The position numbers and the translations under genes were made by a program. A DNA stretch of 64,000 nt, taken from assembly GCF_900142935.1 (NCBI RefSeq), contig NZ_FSRS01000001.1, positions 1,064,001 to 1,128,000 on the forward strand, given 5' to 3'. This document shows, one piece after another, positions 45,274-53,971 of this stretch; positions within the stretch are counted from its first letter, which is position 1; each line of letters starts with the position of its first letter. Origin of the DNA: Rhodovulum sp. ES.010. GTDB lineage: Bacteria; Pseudomonadota; Alphaproteobacteria; Rhodobacterales; Rhodobacteraceae. The notes under the pieces were generated by a model. It did not search any database, was not told where the DNA came from, and saw only the letters and a program-made list of their open reading frames with translations.

Positions 45274-46481
45274 TGGCGCTGACGCCCCTGACATCGCTGG
45301 ATGTTGCGGGCAAGCGCCTGGCGGTCAGGGCCGACCTGAACGTGCCGCTGACCGCCGACGGGGTGGGCGATGCCACGCGCATCGCCCGGTTCGCCCGCGG
45401 CATGAAACCACTATTGGACCGCGGCGCGCGAGTCGTCGTCCTGACCCATCTGGGCCGGCCCGAGGGCGAGTTGACCCCCGCCCTTTCGACCGAACGGCTG
45501 GTGCCCGCTCTGTCGGAAGCGTTCGGCCGGCCCGTGCGGTTCAACGACACCTGCGCCGGGCCCATCGTCGAGCGCGCCAGCGAACGGCTGGAACCGGGCG
45601 CGGTACTCTTGTGCGAGAACCTGCGCTTCGAACGCGGCGAAGAGCAGAACGACCCCAACCTCGGCGCGCAGTTGGCCCGACTGGGCGAATTCTACGTCAA
45701 CGACGCGTTTTCCTGCTGCCACCGGGAGCACGCCTCGACCACCGCGGCCGTGCTTTCGGCCGGGCGGGTCGCGGCGGGGCCGCTGCTGATCGAGGAACTG
45801 ACCGCGCTCGAAAGCGCGCTCGACGACCCGCAATACCCCTCGGTCGCGCTGATCGGTGGCGGCAGCGTGGCGCCGCGGCTGAACGTGCTGAAGCGGCTGG
45901 TGCCCAAGATCAACACGATCCTGCTGGGCGGCGGGCTGGCCAGCGCGTTCCTCTTCGCGCGCGGCTACAGCATCGGGCGCTCGTTCATCGAGCCCGAATA
46001 TGCCGAGGACATCCTGGAAATCGCCGCGCTCGCCATGGTGGCTGGCTGCGAGATCGTCACGCCGCAGGATTTCGTCGTCGCGGGTTTCCAGCGCGCGGGA
46101 ATAAACTCCTATCCCGTGCCCCTTGGCGGCATCCGCGCCAACCGGCGCATCCTCGATATCGGGCCGAACACCGTCGCCCGCTATCAGGGCATGCTCAGGA
46201 ACGCGCGCACCATCCTGTGGAACGGTCCGATGGGCACCTACGAGACCAAGCCCTTCGATACCGCTACGAACGCGCTCGCCCAGACCATCGCGGAACAGAC
46301 CCGCGCGGGTCTCGCCGTCTCGGTTGCGGGCGGCGGCGACACTCTGGTCGCGCTGAACCGCAGCGGCGCCGCGCACGACTTCACGCATGTCTCCACCGCC
46401 GGTGGGGCATTTCTCGAATGGCTCGAGGGCCGGCACATGCCCGGCCTCGACGCCCTCGAACGCAAAGCAGATGCAGCCTGA
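45273..46481 (+). CDS. cbbK: Phosphoglycerate kinase homologue with an altered nucleotide-site motif
   Basis: A 402-residue PGK. Conserved parts are the 3-phosphoglycerate side ([32 protein letters not shown]), [11 protein letters not shown], and the C-terminal [34 protein letters not shown]. At residues 195-202, however, GGGSVAPR stands where nearly all PGKs have GGAKVSDK or similar. Ser198 replaces the lysine that contacts the transferred phosphate. The fold seems complete and the gene is in frame within the operon, so it is either a divergent but working Calvin-cycle PGK or one with reduced activity. Confidence 0.9.
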   Translation: MALTPLTSLDVAGKRLAVRADLNVPLTADGVGDATRIARFARGMKPLLDRGARVVVLTHLGRPEGELTPALSTERLVPALSEAFGRPVRFNDTCAGPIVERASERLEPGAVLLCENLRFERGEEQNDPNLGAQLARLGEFYVNDAFSCCHREHASTTAAVLSAGRVAAGPLLIEELTALESALDDPQYPSVALIGGGSVAPRLNVLKRLVPKINTILLGGGLASAFLFARGYSIGRSFIEPEYAEDILEIAALAMVAGCEIVTPQDFVVAGFQRAGINSYPVPLGGIRANRRILDIGPNTVARYQGMLRNARTILWNGPMGTYETKPFDTATNALAQTIAEQTRAGLAVSVAGGGDTLVALNRSGAAHDFTHVSTAGGAFLEWLEGRHMPGLDALERKADAA

Positions 46482-46492
46482 CGGAGGAATTG

Positions 46493-47557
46493 ATGGCGCT
46501 GATTACACTTAGGCAATTGCTGGATCACGCGGCGGAGCACGGCTATGGCGTGCCCGCCTTCAACATCAACAACATGGAACAGGGCCTCGCGATCATGGAG
46601 GCCGCCAAGGCCGCCGATGCGCCGGTCATCATGCAGGCGTCGCGCGGCGCCCGGCAATATGCCAACGACATCATGCTCGCCAAGATGATCGAGGCGCTGG
46701 CCGAGATCTATCCCGACATCCCGCTCTGCATGCACCAGGACCACGGCAACAACGAGGCCACCTGCCTGTCGGCGATCAAGCACGGCTTCACCTCCGTCAT
46801 GATGGACGGCTCGCTCGAGGCCGACGGCAAGACGCCCGCCTCCTACGAGTACAACGTCGATATCACCAAGCGCGTCTCCGAGATGGCGCATTGGGTGGGC
46901 GCCTCGGTCGAAGGCGAGCTGGGCGTGCTGGGCTCGCTGGAATCGGGCCAGGGCGAGGCCGAGGACGGCCACGGCGCCGAGGGCGAGCTGTCGCGCGAAC
47001 AGCTCCTGACCGATCCCGACCAGTCCGCCGATTTCGTCGCCAAGACCAAGGTCGACGCGCTGGCCATCGCCTGCGGCACCAGCCACGGCGCCTACAAGTT
47101 CACCCGCGAACCCACCGGCGACATCCTTGCCATGGACGTGATCGAGAAGATCCATGCCAAGCTGCCCGACACCCACTTGGTGATGCACGGCTCCTCCTCG
47201 GTGCCGCAATACCTGCAGGATCTCATCAACCAGTATGGCGGCGAGATGCCCCAGACCTACGGCGTGCCGGTCGAGGAAATCGAGCGCGGCATCAAGCACG
47301 GGGTGCGCAAGGTCAATATCGACACCGACAACCGGATGGCGATGACCGGCATCTTCCGCAAGATCGCGACGGAGAAGCCGCAGGAATTCGACCCGCGGAA
47401 ATTCCTGAAACCCGCGATGGACGAGATGCAGAAGCTCTGCCAGGACCGGTTCGAACGCTTCGGCACCGCGGGCAACGCCAGCAAGATCAAGGTGATCCCG
47501 ATCGACGACATGGCCAAGCGCTATGCCGACGGAAGCCTGGACCCCAACACCAAATGA
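46493..47557 (+). CDS. cbbA: Class II fructose-1,6-bisphosphate aldolase (CbbA type)
   Basis: A 354-residue zinc aldolase of the Calvin-cycle subtype. Key segments are [28 protein letters not shown], the zinc histidines in [13 protein letters not shown] and [30 protein letters not shown], and [14 protein letters not shown]. It condenses triose phosphates to FBP and DHAP with erythrose-4-phosphate to SBP. ATG 46493 follows GGAGGAA. In Rhodobacter-type operons a RuBisCO gene often follows it; here cbbE follows after 52 bases. Confidence 0.96.
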   Translation: MALITLRQLLDHAAEHGYGVPAFNINNMEQGLAIMEAAKAADAPVIMQASRGARQYANDIMLAKMIEALAEIYPDIPLCMHQDHGNNEATCLSAIKHGFTSVMMDGSLEADGKTPASYEYNVDITKRVSEMAHWVGASVEGELGVLGSLESGQGEAEDGHGAEGELSREQLLTDPDQSADFVAKTKVDALAIACGTSHGAYKFTREPTGDILAMDVIEKIHAKLPDTHLVMHGSSSVPQYLQDLINQYGGEMPQTYGVPVEEIERGIKHGVRKVNIDTDNRMAMTGIFRKIATEKPQEFDPRKFLKPAMDEMQKLCQDRFERFGTAGNASKIKVIPIDDMAKRYADGSLDPNTK

Positions 47558-47609
47558 CGCCCCGGCGCGGGGGCATCCCCCCGCGCCCCAACCCGTTCGG
47601 GAGGAAGAG

Positions 47610-48305
47610 ATGTTCGACCGTTCCATCAAGATCGCCCCGTCGATCCTGTCCGCCGACTTCGCGGATTTCGGGCGCGAGATTCAGGCCATCGAGACGCAGG
47701 GCTGCGACTGGGTCCATGTCGACGTGATGGACGGGCATTTCGTCCCGAACCTCACCTTCGGCCCGCCGCTGGTCAAGGCGATCCGCAAGCATGTCACCAC
47801 CTTCATGGACGTGCACCTGATGATCGCGCCGGTGGACCCCTTTATCGAGGCCTTCGCAGAGGCGGGCGCCGACCTGATCTCGGCCCATGTCGAGGCGGGT
47901 CCGCATATCCACCGCACGCTTCAGGCGATCCGCGCCCAGGGCGTGAAATCGGGCGTGGTGCTGAACCCCGGCACGCCGGCCGAGGCCATCGCCGACGTGC
48001 TCGACATGGTGGATCTGGTGCTGGTGATGACGGTGAACCCGGGCTTCGGCGGGCAGAAATTCATCCAATCCGGCGTCGAGAAGACGCGCAAGATCCGCCA
48101 GATGATCGGCGACCGGCCCATCCACATTCAGATCGACGGCGGCATCACGCCCGAGACCGCGCCGCTGGTCGTGGAGGCCGGGGCCGACTGCCTGGTGGCG
48201 GGGTCGGCCGTCTTCAAGGGCGGCTCGGTCGAGAACCCAAGCGTCTATGGCGAGAACATCCGCGCGATCCGCAGCGCCGCCGAGGCAGCGCGGCAGGCCG
48301 CCTAA
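47610..48305 (+). CDS. cbbE: Ribulose-phosphate 3-epimerase
   Basis: A 231-residue TIM-barrel enzyme converting xylulose-5-phosphate to ribulose-5-phosphate. Family blocks are KIAPSILSADFADFGREI, HVDVMDGHFVPNLTFGPP, MTVNPGFGGQKFI and HIQIDGGITPETAPLVVEAGADCLVAGSAVF. ATG 47610 has GGGAGGAAG. It is the last gene before the operon terminator at 48317. Confidence 0.96.
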   Translation: MFDRSIKIAPSILSADFADFGREIQAIETQGCDWVHVDVMDGHFVPNLTFGPPLVKAIRKHVTTFMDVHLMIAPVDPFIEAFAEAGADLISAHVEAGPHIHRTLQAIRAQGVKSGVVLNPGTPAEAIADVLDMVDLVLVMTVNPGFGGQKFIQSGVEKTRKIRQMIGDRPIHIQIDGGITPETAPLVVEAGADCLVAGSAVFKGGSVENPSVYGENIRAIRSAAEAARQAA

Positions 48306-48316
48306 CGAGGCCTGTG

Positions 48317-48341
48317 CCGCCCGGCGCAGACTGCCGGGCGG
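48317..48341 (+). terminator. Terminator of the cbb operon
   Basis: CCGCCCGGC (48317-48325) and GCCGGGCGG (48333-48341) form a perfect 9-bp stem with a 7-base loop, starting 12 bases after the cbbE stop; GTGGTTTC follows. Confidence 0.75.
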
Positions 48342-48342
48342 G

Positions 48343-48747
48343 TGGTTTCACGGGCTCCGTAATCGCAATACCAGTCCCACCCGGCTCGGCGCGTTCCACT
48401 ATGGACGCCGTGCGTCGGCGTGGGCCAAAAAAATACCGTCGCATACACATCCAAGGACTCGTATTTGTTGCAAACCTCAAAAACGGGATGCCAAAGCATA
48501 CAAATCCAAGAACTTGATTTAAAATGTCTTTCCAGATAACTGCTCTACAGTAGCGACAAGGCATCGCTGTCTTTTGCGGCCGCGGAACCGGAAAGGTATT
48601 TCGAAATCGTTTCCCGAGCCTTACAAATTTTGCATAACGGGTGTTCCGTAACTCTATTGGTCATTGCTGCACCGCAGCATCAAACTACCGATTGATCGGT
48701 CGCGCCCACCCACGGCTTTTCCGCGACCGCCAAAACCCGGAGCCGCC
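48343..48747 (+). other. Non-coding, AT-richer spacer downstream of the cbb operon
   Basis: About 400 bases without a supportable gene. From roughly 48425 to 48670 the base composition drops well below that of the neighbours, with runs such as AAAAAAA and TTTAAAATG. It must hold the promoter of the following exported-protein gene; no convincing operator or RNA fold was recognised. Confidence 0.5.
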
Positions 48748-49098
48748 ATGAAACCGCTTCTGCTGTCCGCACTCGCCGCCTTCGCCCTGGCTTCACCCGC
48801 CGCCGCGGGCGAGATCACCCTCACCGTGCCGTTCGAGGCCTACCGGCTCAGCACCGGCAATGTCGACATGATCGCCTACCAGACTGATCTCGGAGATGGC
48901 GGCTACGAAGTCACGGCTTATGCCCGCGCCCGCGATTCCTATTCTCAGCCTCAGCGCTTGATGATGCGCCTGAAGGACCGCGACAGCGTCACCTTCGCCA
49001 TGCCGTCCGAACCGCGCATCCTGTACACTTTCGCGCGCAAGGCAGAGCTGGTGACGGTGACGTCCCGTTACGTTCCGATGGAACTCGCCTCCAACTAG
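48748..49098 (+). CDS. Hypothetical exported protein (116 aa)
   Basis: Not recognised. ATG 48748 gives a good signal peptide, MKPLLLSALAAFALASPAAAG, and a mature domain of about 95 residues predicted all-beta (EITLTVPFEAYRLSTGNVDMIAYQTDLGDGGYEVTAYARARD). No Cys and no metal motif in the mature part. It lies 100 bases upstream of the metallo-beta-lactamase-fold gene in the same direction, which is also exported, so the two may act together in the periplasm. Confidence 0.65.
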   Translation: MKPLLLSALAAFALASPAAAGEITLTVPFEAYRLSTGNVDMIAYQTDLGDGGYEVTAYARARDSYSQPQRLMMRLKDRDSVTFAMPSEPRILYTFARKAELVTVTSRYVPMELASN

Positions 49099-49198
49099 GT
49101 CCGCACGCCGCGCCCCTGACGCCCGGGCGCGGCGCATGGCCTCTGGCCAGTCACATTCAAAGTTGATTATGTTTCGGGCACAAGGGAGGACCCGAACC

Positions 49199-50143
49199 AT
49201 GATCCGTACAGCCATTCTTCTGGCCTGTCTGCCCGCACCGGCGCTCGCCAGTGAAAAGATCGCCGACAAGTATCCGCAATCGGTGCTCTACGACAAACCT
49301 TTCGAGGTGATCCCGAACGTCTGGTCGGCGATCGGCGCGACCGCGCCGCCGACCTACGAGAACGCGGGGCATAACAACAATCTCAGCTTTCTCGTCACCG
49401 GCGACGGCGTGATCGTCATCAACGGCGGCGCCAACTCCAGGCTGGCCGAAGCGCTGCATGCAGAGATCCGCGAGGTGACGGACCAGCCGGTGAAACTCGT
49501 GATTAACGAGAACGGCCAAGGCCACGCGATGCTCGGCAATAGTTACTGGACCGAACGTGGCGTGGACGTACTGGCCCATGTCGATGCTGCCGAGGAATTC
49601 GCGGACTACAACGCGCAGATTCTCGCCGGCATGCAGAATTATGCGAAGGAGAACGGCGAGGGCACCGAGCTGGTGGAACCCACGATCACCTTCGAGGACA
49701 AATACGTTATCGACATGGGCGAGATGCATGTCGAGGTTCTGCATCTCGGTCCCGCGCATTCGCCAGGCGACGTCCAGGTCTGGTTGCCCGAACAAAGCCT
49801 GATGATCGCCGGCGACCTCGCCTTCAACGGCCGCATGCCGCCGATCTTCGCCAAGACCTGCACGTCGTGCTGGATCGAGACCTGGGAGACTGTCTTTGCG
49901 CCGATGAATCCCACCTACATCATCCCCGGCCATGGCTACCCGACGAATCTTGCGCAGGTGGAGCATCACACGATGGATTACCTCAAGGATCTGCGCGAGA
50001 AGATCCGCGCGCATCTCGACGATGGCGGATCGCTCGACGACGCCTATTATGTGGACCAGTCCAACTGGGCGTTCCTCGATACCTATGACGAGCTCGCCAC
50101 CAAGAACGCGGGCGTCGTCTTCACGGAAATGGAGTGGGAATGA
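49199..50143 (+). CDS. Exported metallo-beta-lactamase-fold protein with eroded HxHxDH motif
   Basis: A 314-residue protein with signal peptide (ending PALAS) and the MBL fold: NNNLSFLVTGDGVIVINGGANSRLAEAL, GPAHSPGDVQVWLPEQSLMIAGDLAF, and IIPGHGYPT. At residues 101-114 VINENGQGHAMLGN stands where relatives have VINTHGHGDHVFGN, so the first motif ligands are Asn, Gln, His, Ala. The later His187, Asp206 and His245 positions are kept, along with a CTSC pair (221-224). Catalysis as a normal dizinc hydrolase is doubtful. ATG 49199 follows GGGAGGA. It begins a coupled run with the thioredoxin-like gene and two phosphatase genes. Confidence 0.83.
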   Translation: MIRTAILLACLPAPALASEKIADKYPQSVLYDKPFEVIPNVWSAIGATAPPTYENAGHNNNLSFLVTGDGVIVINGGANSRLAEALHAEIREVTDQPVKLVINENGQGHAMLGNSYWTERGVDVLAHVDAAEEFADYNAQILAGMQNYAKENGEGTELVEPTITFEDKYVIDMGEMHVEVLHLGPAHSPGDVQVWLPEQSLMIAGDLAFNGRMPPIFAKTCTSCWIETWETVFAPMNPTYIIPGHGYPTNLAQVEHHTMDYLKDLREKIRAHLDDGGSLDDAYYVDQSNWAFLDTYDELATKNAGVVFTEMEWE

Positions 50144-50700
50144 TGGCTGTCTCGACCCCGATCTGCGACTTCGGCTGGAAAGCCCCCGAGTTCTCGTTGC
50201 CCGGCACCGACGGCAAGACCTACGGCCTGTCCGAAATCCGCGGCCCCAAAGGCACGCTGATCATGTTCATCTGTAACCACTGCCCCTACGTGATCGCCGT
50301 GCGTGACCGGATCATCCGCGACGCCAAAGACCTGCAGGTCCTCGGGATCGGCGTCGCCGCGATCAGCTCGAACGACGCCGAGACGTATCCCGACGACAGC
50401 TTCGAGAACATGCAGAAAGTCGCGCGGGAACTGGACCTTCCCTTCCCCTATCTCTACGACGAGGACCAGTCGGTCGCGCGTGCCTATGACGCCGTCTGCA
50501 CCCCTGATTTCTTCGGCTTCGACGCCGGGCTTGGGTTGCAGTATCGCGGCCGGCTGGACGCCTCGCGCAAGCAGGCGGGTCCGCCGGACCTGCGCCGCGA
50601 CCTGTTCGAGGCGATGAAACAGGTGGCCGAGACCGGCCAGGGACCGAAGGAGCAGATCCCCTCGATGGGCTGCTCGATCAAATGGAAGGACGCCGCGTGA
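50140..50700 (+). CDS. Thioredoxin-fold protein (AhpC/TSA-like)
   Basis: A 186-residue cytosolic thioredoxin-family protein. GWKAPEFSLPGTDGKTYGLSEIRGPKGTLIMFICNHCPYVIAVRDRII carries the redox motif C-N-H-C-P. Later SSNDAETYPDDSFENMQKVARELDLPFPYLYDEDQSVARAYDAVCTPDFFGFD is typical of peroxiredoxin-like relatives, including the cis-Pro (TPDFF). It overlaps the MBL gene stop (ATGATG) and is followed by the phosphatase gene in a GTGA overlap. The partner is unknown. Confidence 0.87.
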   Translation: MMAVSTPICDFGWKAPEFSLPGTDGKTYGLSEIRGPKGTLIMFICNHCPYVIAVRDRIIRDAKDLQVLGIGVAAISSNDAETYPDDSFENMQKVARELDLPFPYLYDEDQSVARAYDAVCTPDFFGFDAGLGLQYRGRLDASRKQAGPPDLRRDLFEAMKQVAETGQGPKEQIPSMGCSIKWKDAA

Positions 50701-51362
50701 AGAAGGCCATCATCTTCGACCTCGACGGCACGCTGATCGACAGCGCGCCGGATATTCAAGCCGCCGTGAACAAGACGCTGGCCGAAACCGGCGACGGGGA
50801 GCTGGACTTGGCCACCATCCGCAGTTTCATCGGCAACGGCGTCACGGTGCTGATCGAGCGGGTGATCGAGGCGCGCGGGCTGGATGCGTCGCGCCACGCG
50901 GCGATGCTTGAGACCTTCCTGAAGTATTACGAGGCGGAGCCGGCGACGCTGACCACGCTGTATCCCGGGGTGGCGGATGCGCTGGAGCAGTTCCGCGACG
51001 AGGACTGGGTGATGGGCGTGTGCACCAACAAGCCCGAGGGGCCGAGCCGCGATATCCTGAAGGCGTTCGGCGTCGACCATTTCTTCGGCTCGATCGTCGG
51101 CGGCGACACGCTTGAAGTCAACAAGCCCGACCCGGCGATGGCGCTGGCGGTCAAGGACCGGCTGGGCGCCGATGTGGCGGTCTATGTGGGCGACAGCGAG
51201 ATCGACGCGGAATGCGCCTGGAAGGCGGGGATGCGGTTCACGCTGTTCACCGAGGGCTATCACAAGGCTGACGACGTGGACGACATCCCGCAGGATGCGC
51301 GGTTCTCGGATTTCGACGTTCTGGTAGCGATCGTGGCGCGGCTGGCCGACGAGCTGCGATGA
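50697..51362 (+). CDS. gph: Phosphoglycolate phosphatase (CbbZ/Gph)
   Basis: A 221-residue HAD hydrolase that dephosphorylates 2-phosphoglycolate, the product of the RuBisCO oxygenase reaction or of DNA repair. The nucleophile is in IIFDLDGTLIDSAPDIQAAVN. The other HAD motifs are VCTNKPEG, KPDP and YVGDSEIDAECAWKAGM. GTG at 50697 was chosen over ATG 50682 because GGAAGGA lies six bases upstream and the product starts at the conserved strand; it overlaps the previous stop. Near a cbb operon the photorespiratory role is the better reading. Confidence 0.9.
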   Translation: MKKAIIFDLDGTLIDSAPDIQAAVNKTLAETGDGELDLATIRSFIGNGVTVLIERVIEARGLDASRHAAMLETFLKYYEAEPATLTTLYPGVADALEQFRDEDWVMGVCTNKPEGPSRDILKAFGVDHFFGSIVGGDTLEVNKPDPAMALAVKDRLGADVAVYVGDSEIDAECAWKAGMRFTLFTEGYHKADDVDDIPQDARFSDFDVLVAIVARLADELR

Positions 51363-52063
51363 CGCTGAAGGCGCTGATCTTCGACGTCGACGGCACGCTC
51401 GCGGAAACCGAGGAGGCGCATCGGCAGGCGTTCAACGAGAGTTTCGCAGCGCGGGGCCTCGACTGGCACTGGGACCGCGAGGACTATCGCCGCCTGCTGG
51501 CCACCACGGGGGGAAAGGAGCGGATGCGCGCCTTTCAGGCGGACTTGCCCGAGGGGGCGCGGCGGCTGACCGGGGACGAGATCGCCGCGCTGCACGCCGA
51601 AAAGACGGCGCGATACGGCGATATCCTAGCCTCGGGCGGGCTGGCGCTGCGCCCCGGGATCGCGGAACTGGTAGAACTGGCGCGCGAGGCGGAGCTTTGC
51701 CTTGCGGTGGCGACGACGACGAACCGGCCCAATGTCGAGGCGCTGACGCGGTGCTGCTGGGGCAAGCCGGCCGAGCAGGTGTTCGACGTGATCGCGGCGG
51801 GCGACGAGGTGGCGGCGAAGAAGCCCGCCCCCGATGTCTATCGCTTGGCGCTGGCCCGCCTTGCCCTGCCGCCGCGCAACTGCATCGCCTTTGAGGACAG
51901 CCACAACGGCCTGATGTCGGCGATGGGCGCGGGCTTGCCGGTGATCGTGACCCCGAGCGCGTATACCGAGGGCGAGGATTTCACCGGCGCCGCGTATCGC
52001 CTGGCCTCGCTGGAACGGGAGCACTGGCCGCTGAACTTGCAGGCCAAATTACTGAGCCACTGA
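51359..52063 (+). CDS. cbbY: CbbY-type HAD phosphatase
   Basis: A 234-residue HAD protein of the CbbY/CbbZ/GPH group. The nucleophile pair is in ALIFDVDGTLAETEEAHRQAFNESFAARGLDWHWD, with TTGGKERM, ATTTNRPNVEAL and KKPAPDVYRLALARL following, and CIAFEDSHNGLMSAMGAGLPVI. CbbY removes xylulose-1,5-bisphosphate, a misfire inhibitor of red-type RuBisCO. ATG 51359 overlaps the gph stop by four bases, so the two by-product phosphatases are translated together. Confidence 0.92.
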   Translation: MTLKALIFDVDGTLAETEEAHRQAFNESFAARGLDWHWDREDYRRLLATTGGKERMRAFQADLPEGARRLTGDEIAALHAEKTARYGDILASGGLALRPGIAELVELAREAELCLAVATTTNRPNVEALTRCCWGKPAEQVFDVIAAGDEVAAKKPAPDVYRLALARLALPPRNCIAFEDSHNGLMSAMGAGLPVIVTPSAYTEGEDFTGAAYRLASLEREHWPLNLQAKLLSH

Positions 52064-52096
52064 GCCACGGGCCCAAAACGGCCGAAGAGTCCGCAC

Positions 52097-52363
52097 TCAA
52101 CGCCAGGACAACAGGCGTGCGCCCGTCCAGAGCCGGGTCCTCGAACGGCGGCGCCAGATCAGCGGCAGGTGGATCAGCGACGACAGCGGCGTTCGGCGGC
52201 AGGTCAGGGCCGCGCGCGGGGCGGTACACGTCAGCGCCGACACCCCGAAGAAATCCGAGAACGGCGTGCAGCCGCGCTCTTTCAGGTTCCATCGGACATC
52301 TGTCACGAGGCGGTCGGCCTCGATCAGGCTTTTGAAAAACCGGGGGTCTTTCGGGCCAGTCAT
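52097..52363 (-). CDS. Hypothetical protein (88 aa)
   Basis: Not recognised. ATG 52363 has AAGGAAG eight bases upstream. MTGPKDPRFFKSLIEADRLVTDVRWNLKERGCTPFSDFFGVSALTC looks like a real soluble start, while the C-terminal half (HLPLIWRRRSRTRLWTGARLLSWR) is Arg-rich with a short hydrophobic core. It is convergent with cbbY and lies 102 bases past the M20 gene on the same strand. Confidence 0.45.
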   Translation of the reverse strand: MTGPKDPRFFKSLIEADRLVTDVRWNLKERGCTPFSDFFGVSALTCTAPRAALTCRRTPLSSLIHLPLIWRRRSRTRLWTGARLLSWR

Positions 52364-52465
52364 GGACCGCTTCCTTTCGCGATTGGCCATTTCGCGCGCC
52401 GCGTAAGACTAACGCAAGGCGCATGCCCGCTCCAGTGGCCTGATCGGCGCAGGGCGCGCGTGGCC

Positions 52466-53632
52466 TCAGGCCGCCGGCATCCGCGTTTCGACGATTTCGG
52501 CGAACCAGGAACATCCGAAGGGGATCGCCTCATCCGAGAAATTGTACTCGGGGTGGTGCACCATGGCGGTGTCTCCGTTGCCGAGGAAGATGTAGGCGCC
52601 CGGGCGTTCGTTCAGCATGAAGCTGAAATCCTCGCCCCCCATCATGGGCGCCACGTCACGATTTACGCTTCCGGCCACCGCCTCGGCCACGGTCGCGGCG
52701 AACTCCGCCTCGGCGGGGCGGTTCTCGGTCACCGGGTAGCCGCGCCGATAGTCGATCTCGGCCCGCGCACCGAAGGCCCGGGCGGTATGCGCGACGATCT
52801 CTTTCAGCCGGGCCTCGGCTGTCTGGCGCACCTTCTCCTCCAGAGTCCGCACGGTGCCCCGCAGCAGCACCCGCGGCGGGATCACGTTCGACGCCTCGCT
52901 TTCGGTGCGGAAGGTGCAGACCGAGACGACGACCTGCCGCAGGGGATCGATCGTGCGCGAGGCGATGGATTGCAGGGCCACGACGATATGCGAAGCCACC
53001 AGCGTCGTGTCGATGCACTCGTGCGGTTTCGCGGCATGGCCGCCCTTGCCGATCACGTCGATGTCGAAATCGTCGGTCGCGGCCATGATCGGCCCGGTGC
53101 GGATCGCGAAGCTGCCCACCGGAAGCCCCGGCATGTTGTGCATCCCGTAGACTTCTTCGATGCCGAAGCGATCCATCAGCCCATCATCCACCATGGCCTT
53201 GCCCCCGGCCCCACCTTCTTCGGCGGGCTGGAAGATCACCACCGCGGTGCCGTCGAAATTCCGCGTCTCGGCCAGGTAGCGCGCCGCGCCCAAAAGCATC
53301 GCTGTATGCCCGTCATGGCCGCAGGCATGCATCTTGCCCTTGTGTTTCGACGCATAGGGCAGCCCGGTCGCCTCGAGGATCGGCAGCGCGTCCATGTCGG
53401 CACGCAAGCCAATGACGCGGCCGCGGCTGTCGGACTTGCCATTGATAACGCCCACCACGCCACAGCGGCCGATCCGCTCCACCACCTCGTCGCAGCCAAA
53501 GGCGCGCAGCTTGTCGGCCACCAGTGCCGAGGTGCGCGGCAGGTCATACATCAGCTCGGGGTGCTCATGGATGTCGCGGCGCAAGGCGGTGATCTCGTCC
53601 TGCATCTCTGCAAGGCGGTTCTTGACGGGCAT
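52466..53632 (-). CDS. M20-family amidohydrolase (hippurate hydrolase-like)
   Basis: A 388-residue dizinc amidohydrolase of the M20D group. The metal motifs are MHACGHDGHTAMLLGAARYLAE, FQPAEEGGAGGKAMVDDGLMD (catalytic Glu pair), and VHHPEYNFSDEAIPFGCSWFAEIV near the C-terminus, with the insertion domain FDIDVIGKGGHAAKPHECID. ATG 53632 follows GAGGAGAAAG. Substrates of this family are N-acyl amino acids, indole-acetyl conjugates or similar; none can be singled out. Likely cytosolic, since no signal peptide is seen. Confidence 0.92.
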   Translation of the reverse strand: MPVKNRLAEMQDEITALRRDIHEHPELMYDLPRTSALVADKLRAFGCDEVVERIGRCGVVGVINGKSDSRGRVIGLRADMDALPILEATGLPYASKHKGKMHACGHDGHTAMLLGAARYLAETRNFDGTAVVIFQPAEEGGAGGKAMVDDGLMDRFGIEEVYGMHNMPGLPVGSFAIRTGPIMAATDDFDIDVIGKGGHAAKPHECIDTTLVASHIVVALQSIASRTIDPLRQVVVSVCTFRTESEASNVIPPRVLLRGTVRTLEEKVRQTAEARLKEIVAHTARAFGARAEIDYRRGYPVTENRPAEAEFAATVAEAVAGSVNRDVAPMMGGEDFSFMLNERPGAYIFLGNGDTAMVHHPEYNFSDEAIPFGCSWFAEIVETRMPAA

Positions 53633-53971
53633 CGGGCTTTCTCCTCGGAACGGCCGGGGCGGCGCAGAAACAACCGCACCGGGCGCGGCACAGGCGGGTG
53701 GACTAGAGGCCACAAGGTGAGCCTGGCGCCGCAGAAGGTCAAGCGGCGGCGCGCCCATGGCGCTGGATCCAAATAAGAACGCCCGTCTCGCGCCGTTGCA
53801 TCAAAGGGCGCGGCCATCCTGCCGGCGGCTCCATGGCGGGCCGGTGTCTGCCACACCGCGCCCAGTGCGGAACCTTCTTCGGAACCGGACCGCGCGCCCA
53901 ACACGCCCGCTCCTTGATCTCGCGCTGTGCGCGGCGCAGGTCACGTCAGCGCACGACAGGAGGACCCGCCC
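53633..53971. other. Divergent promoter region between amidohydrolase and YeeE-type genes
   Basis: A 339-base gap between two divergent genes. It contains the ribosome sites of both and presumably two promoters. I see no recognisable operator, repeat or small gene. Confidence 0.4.
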
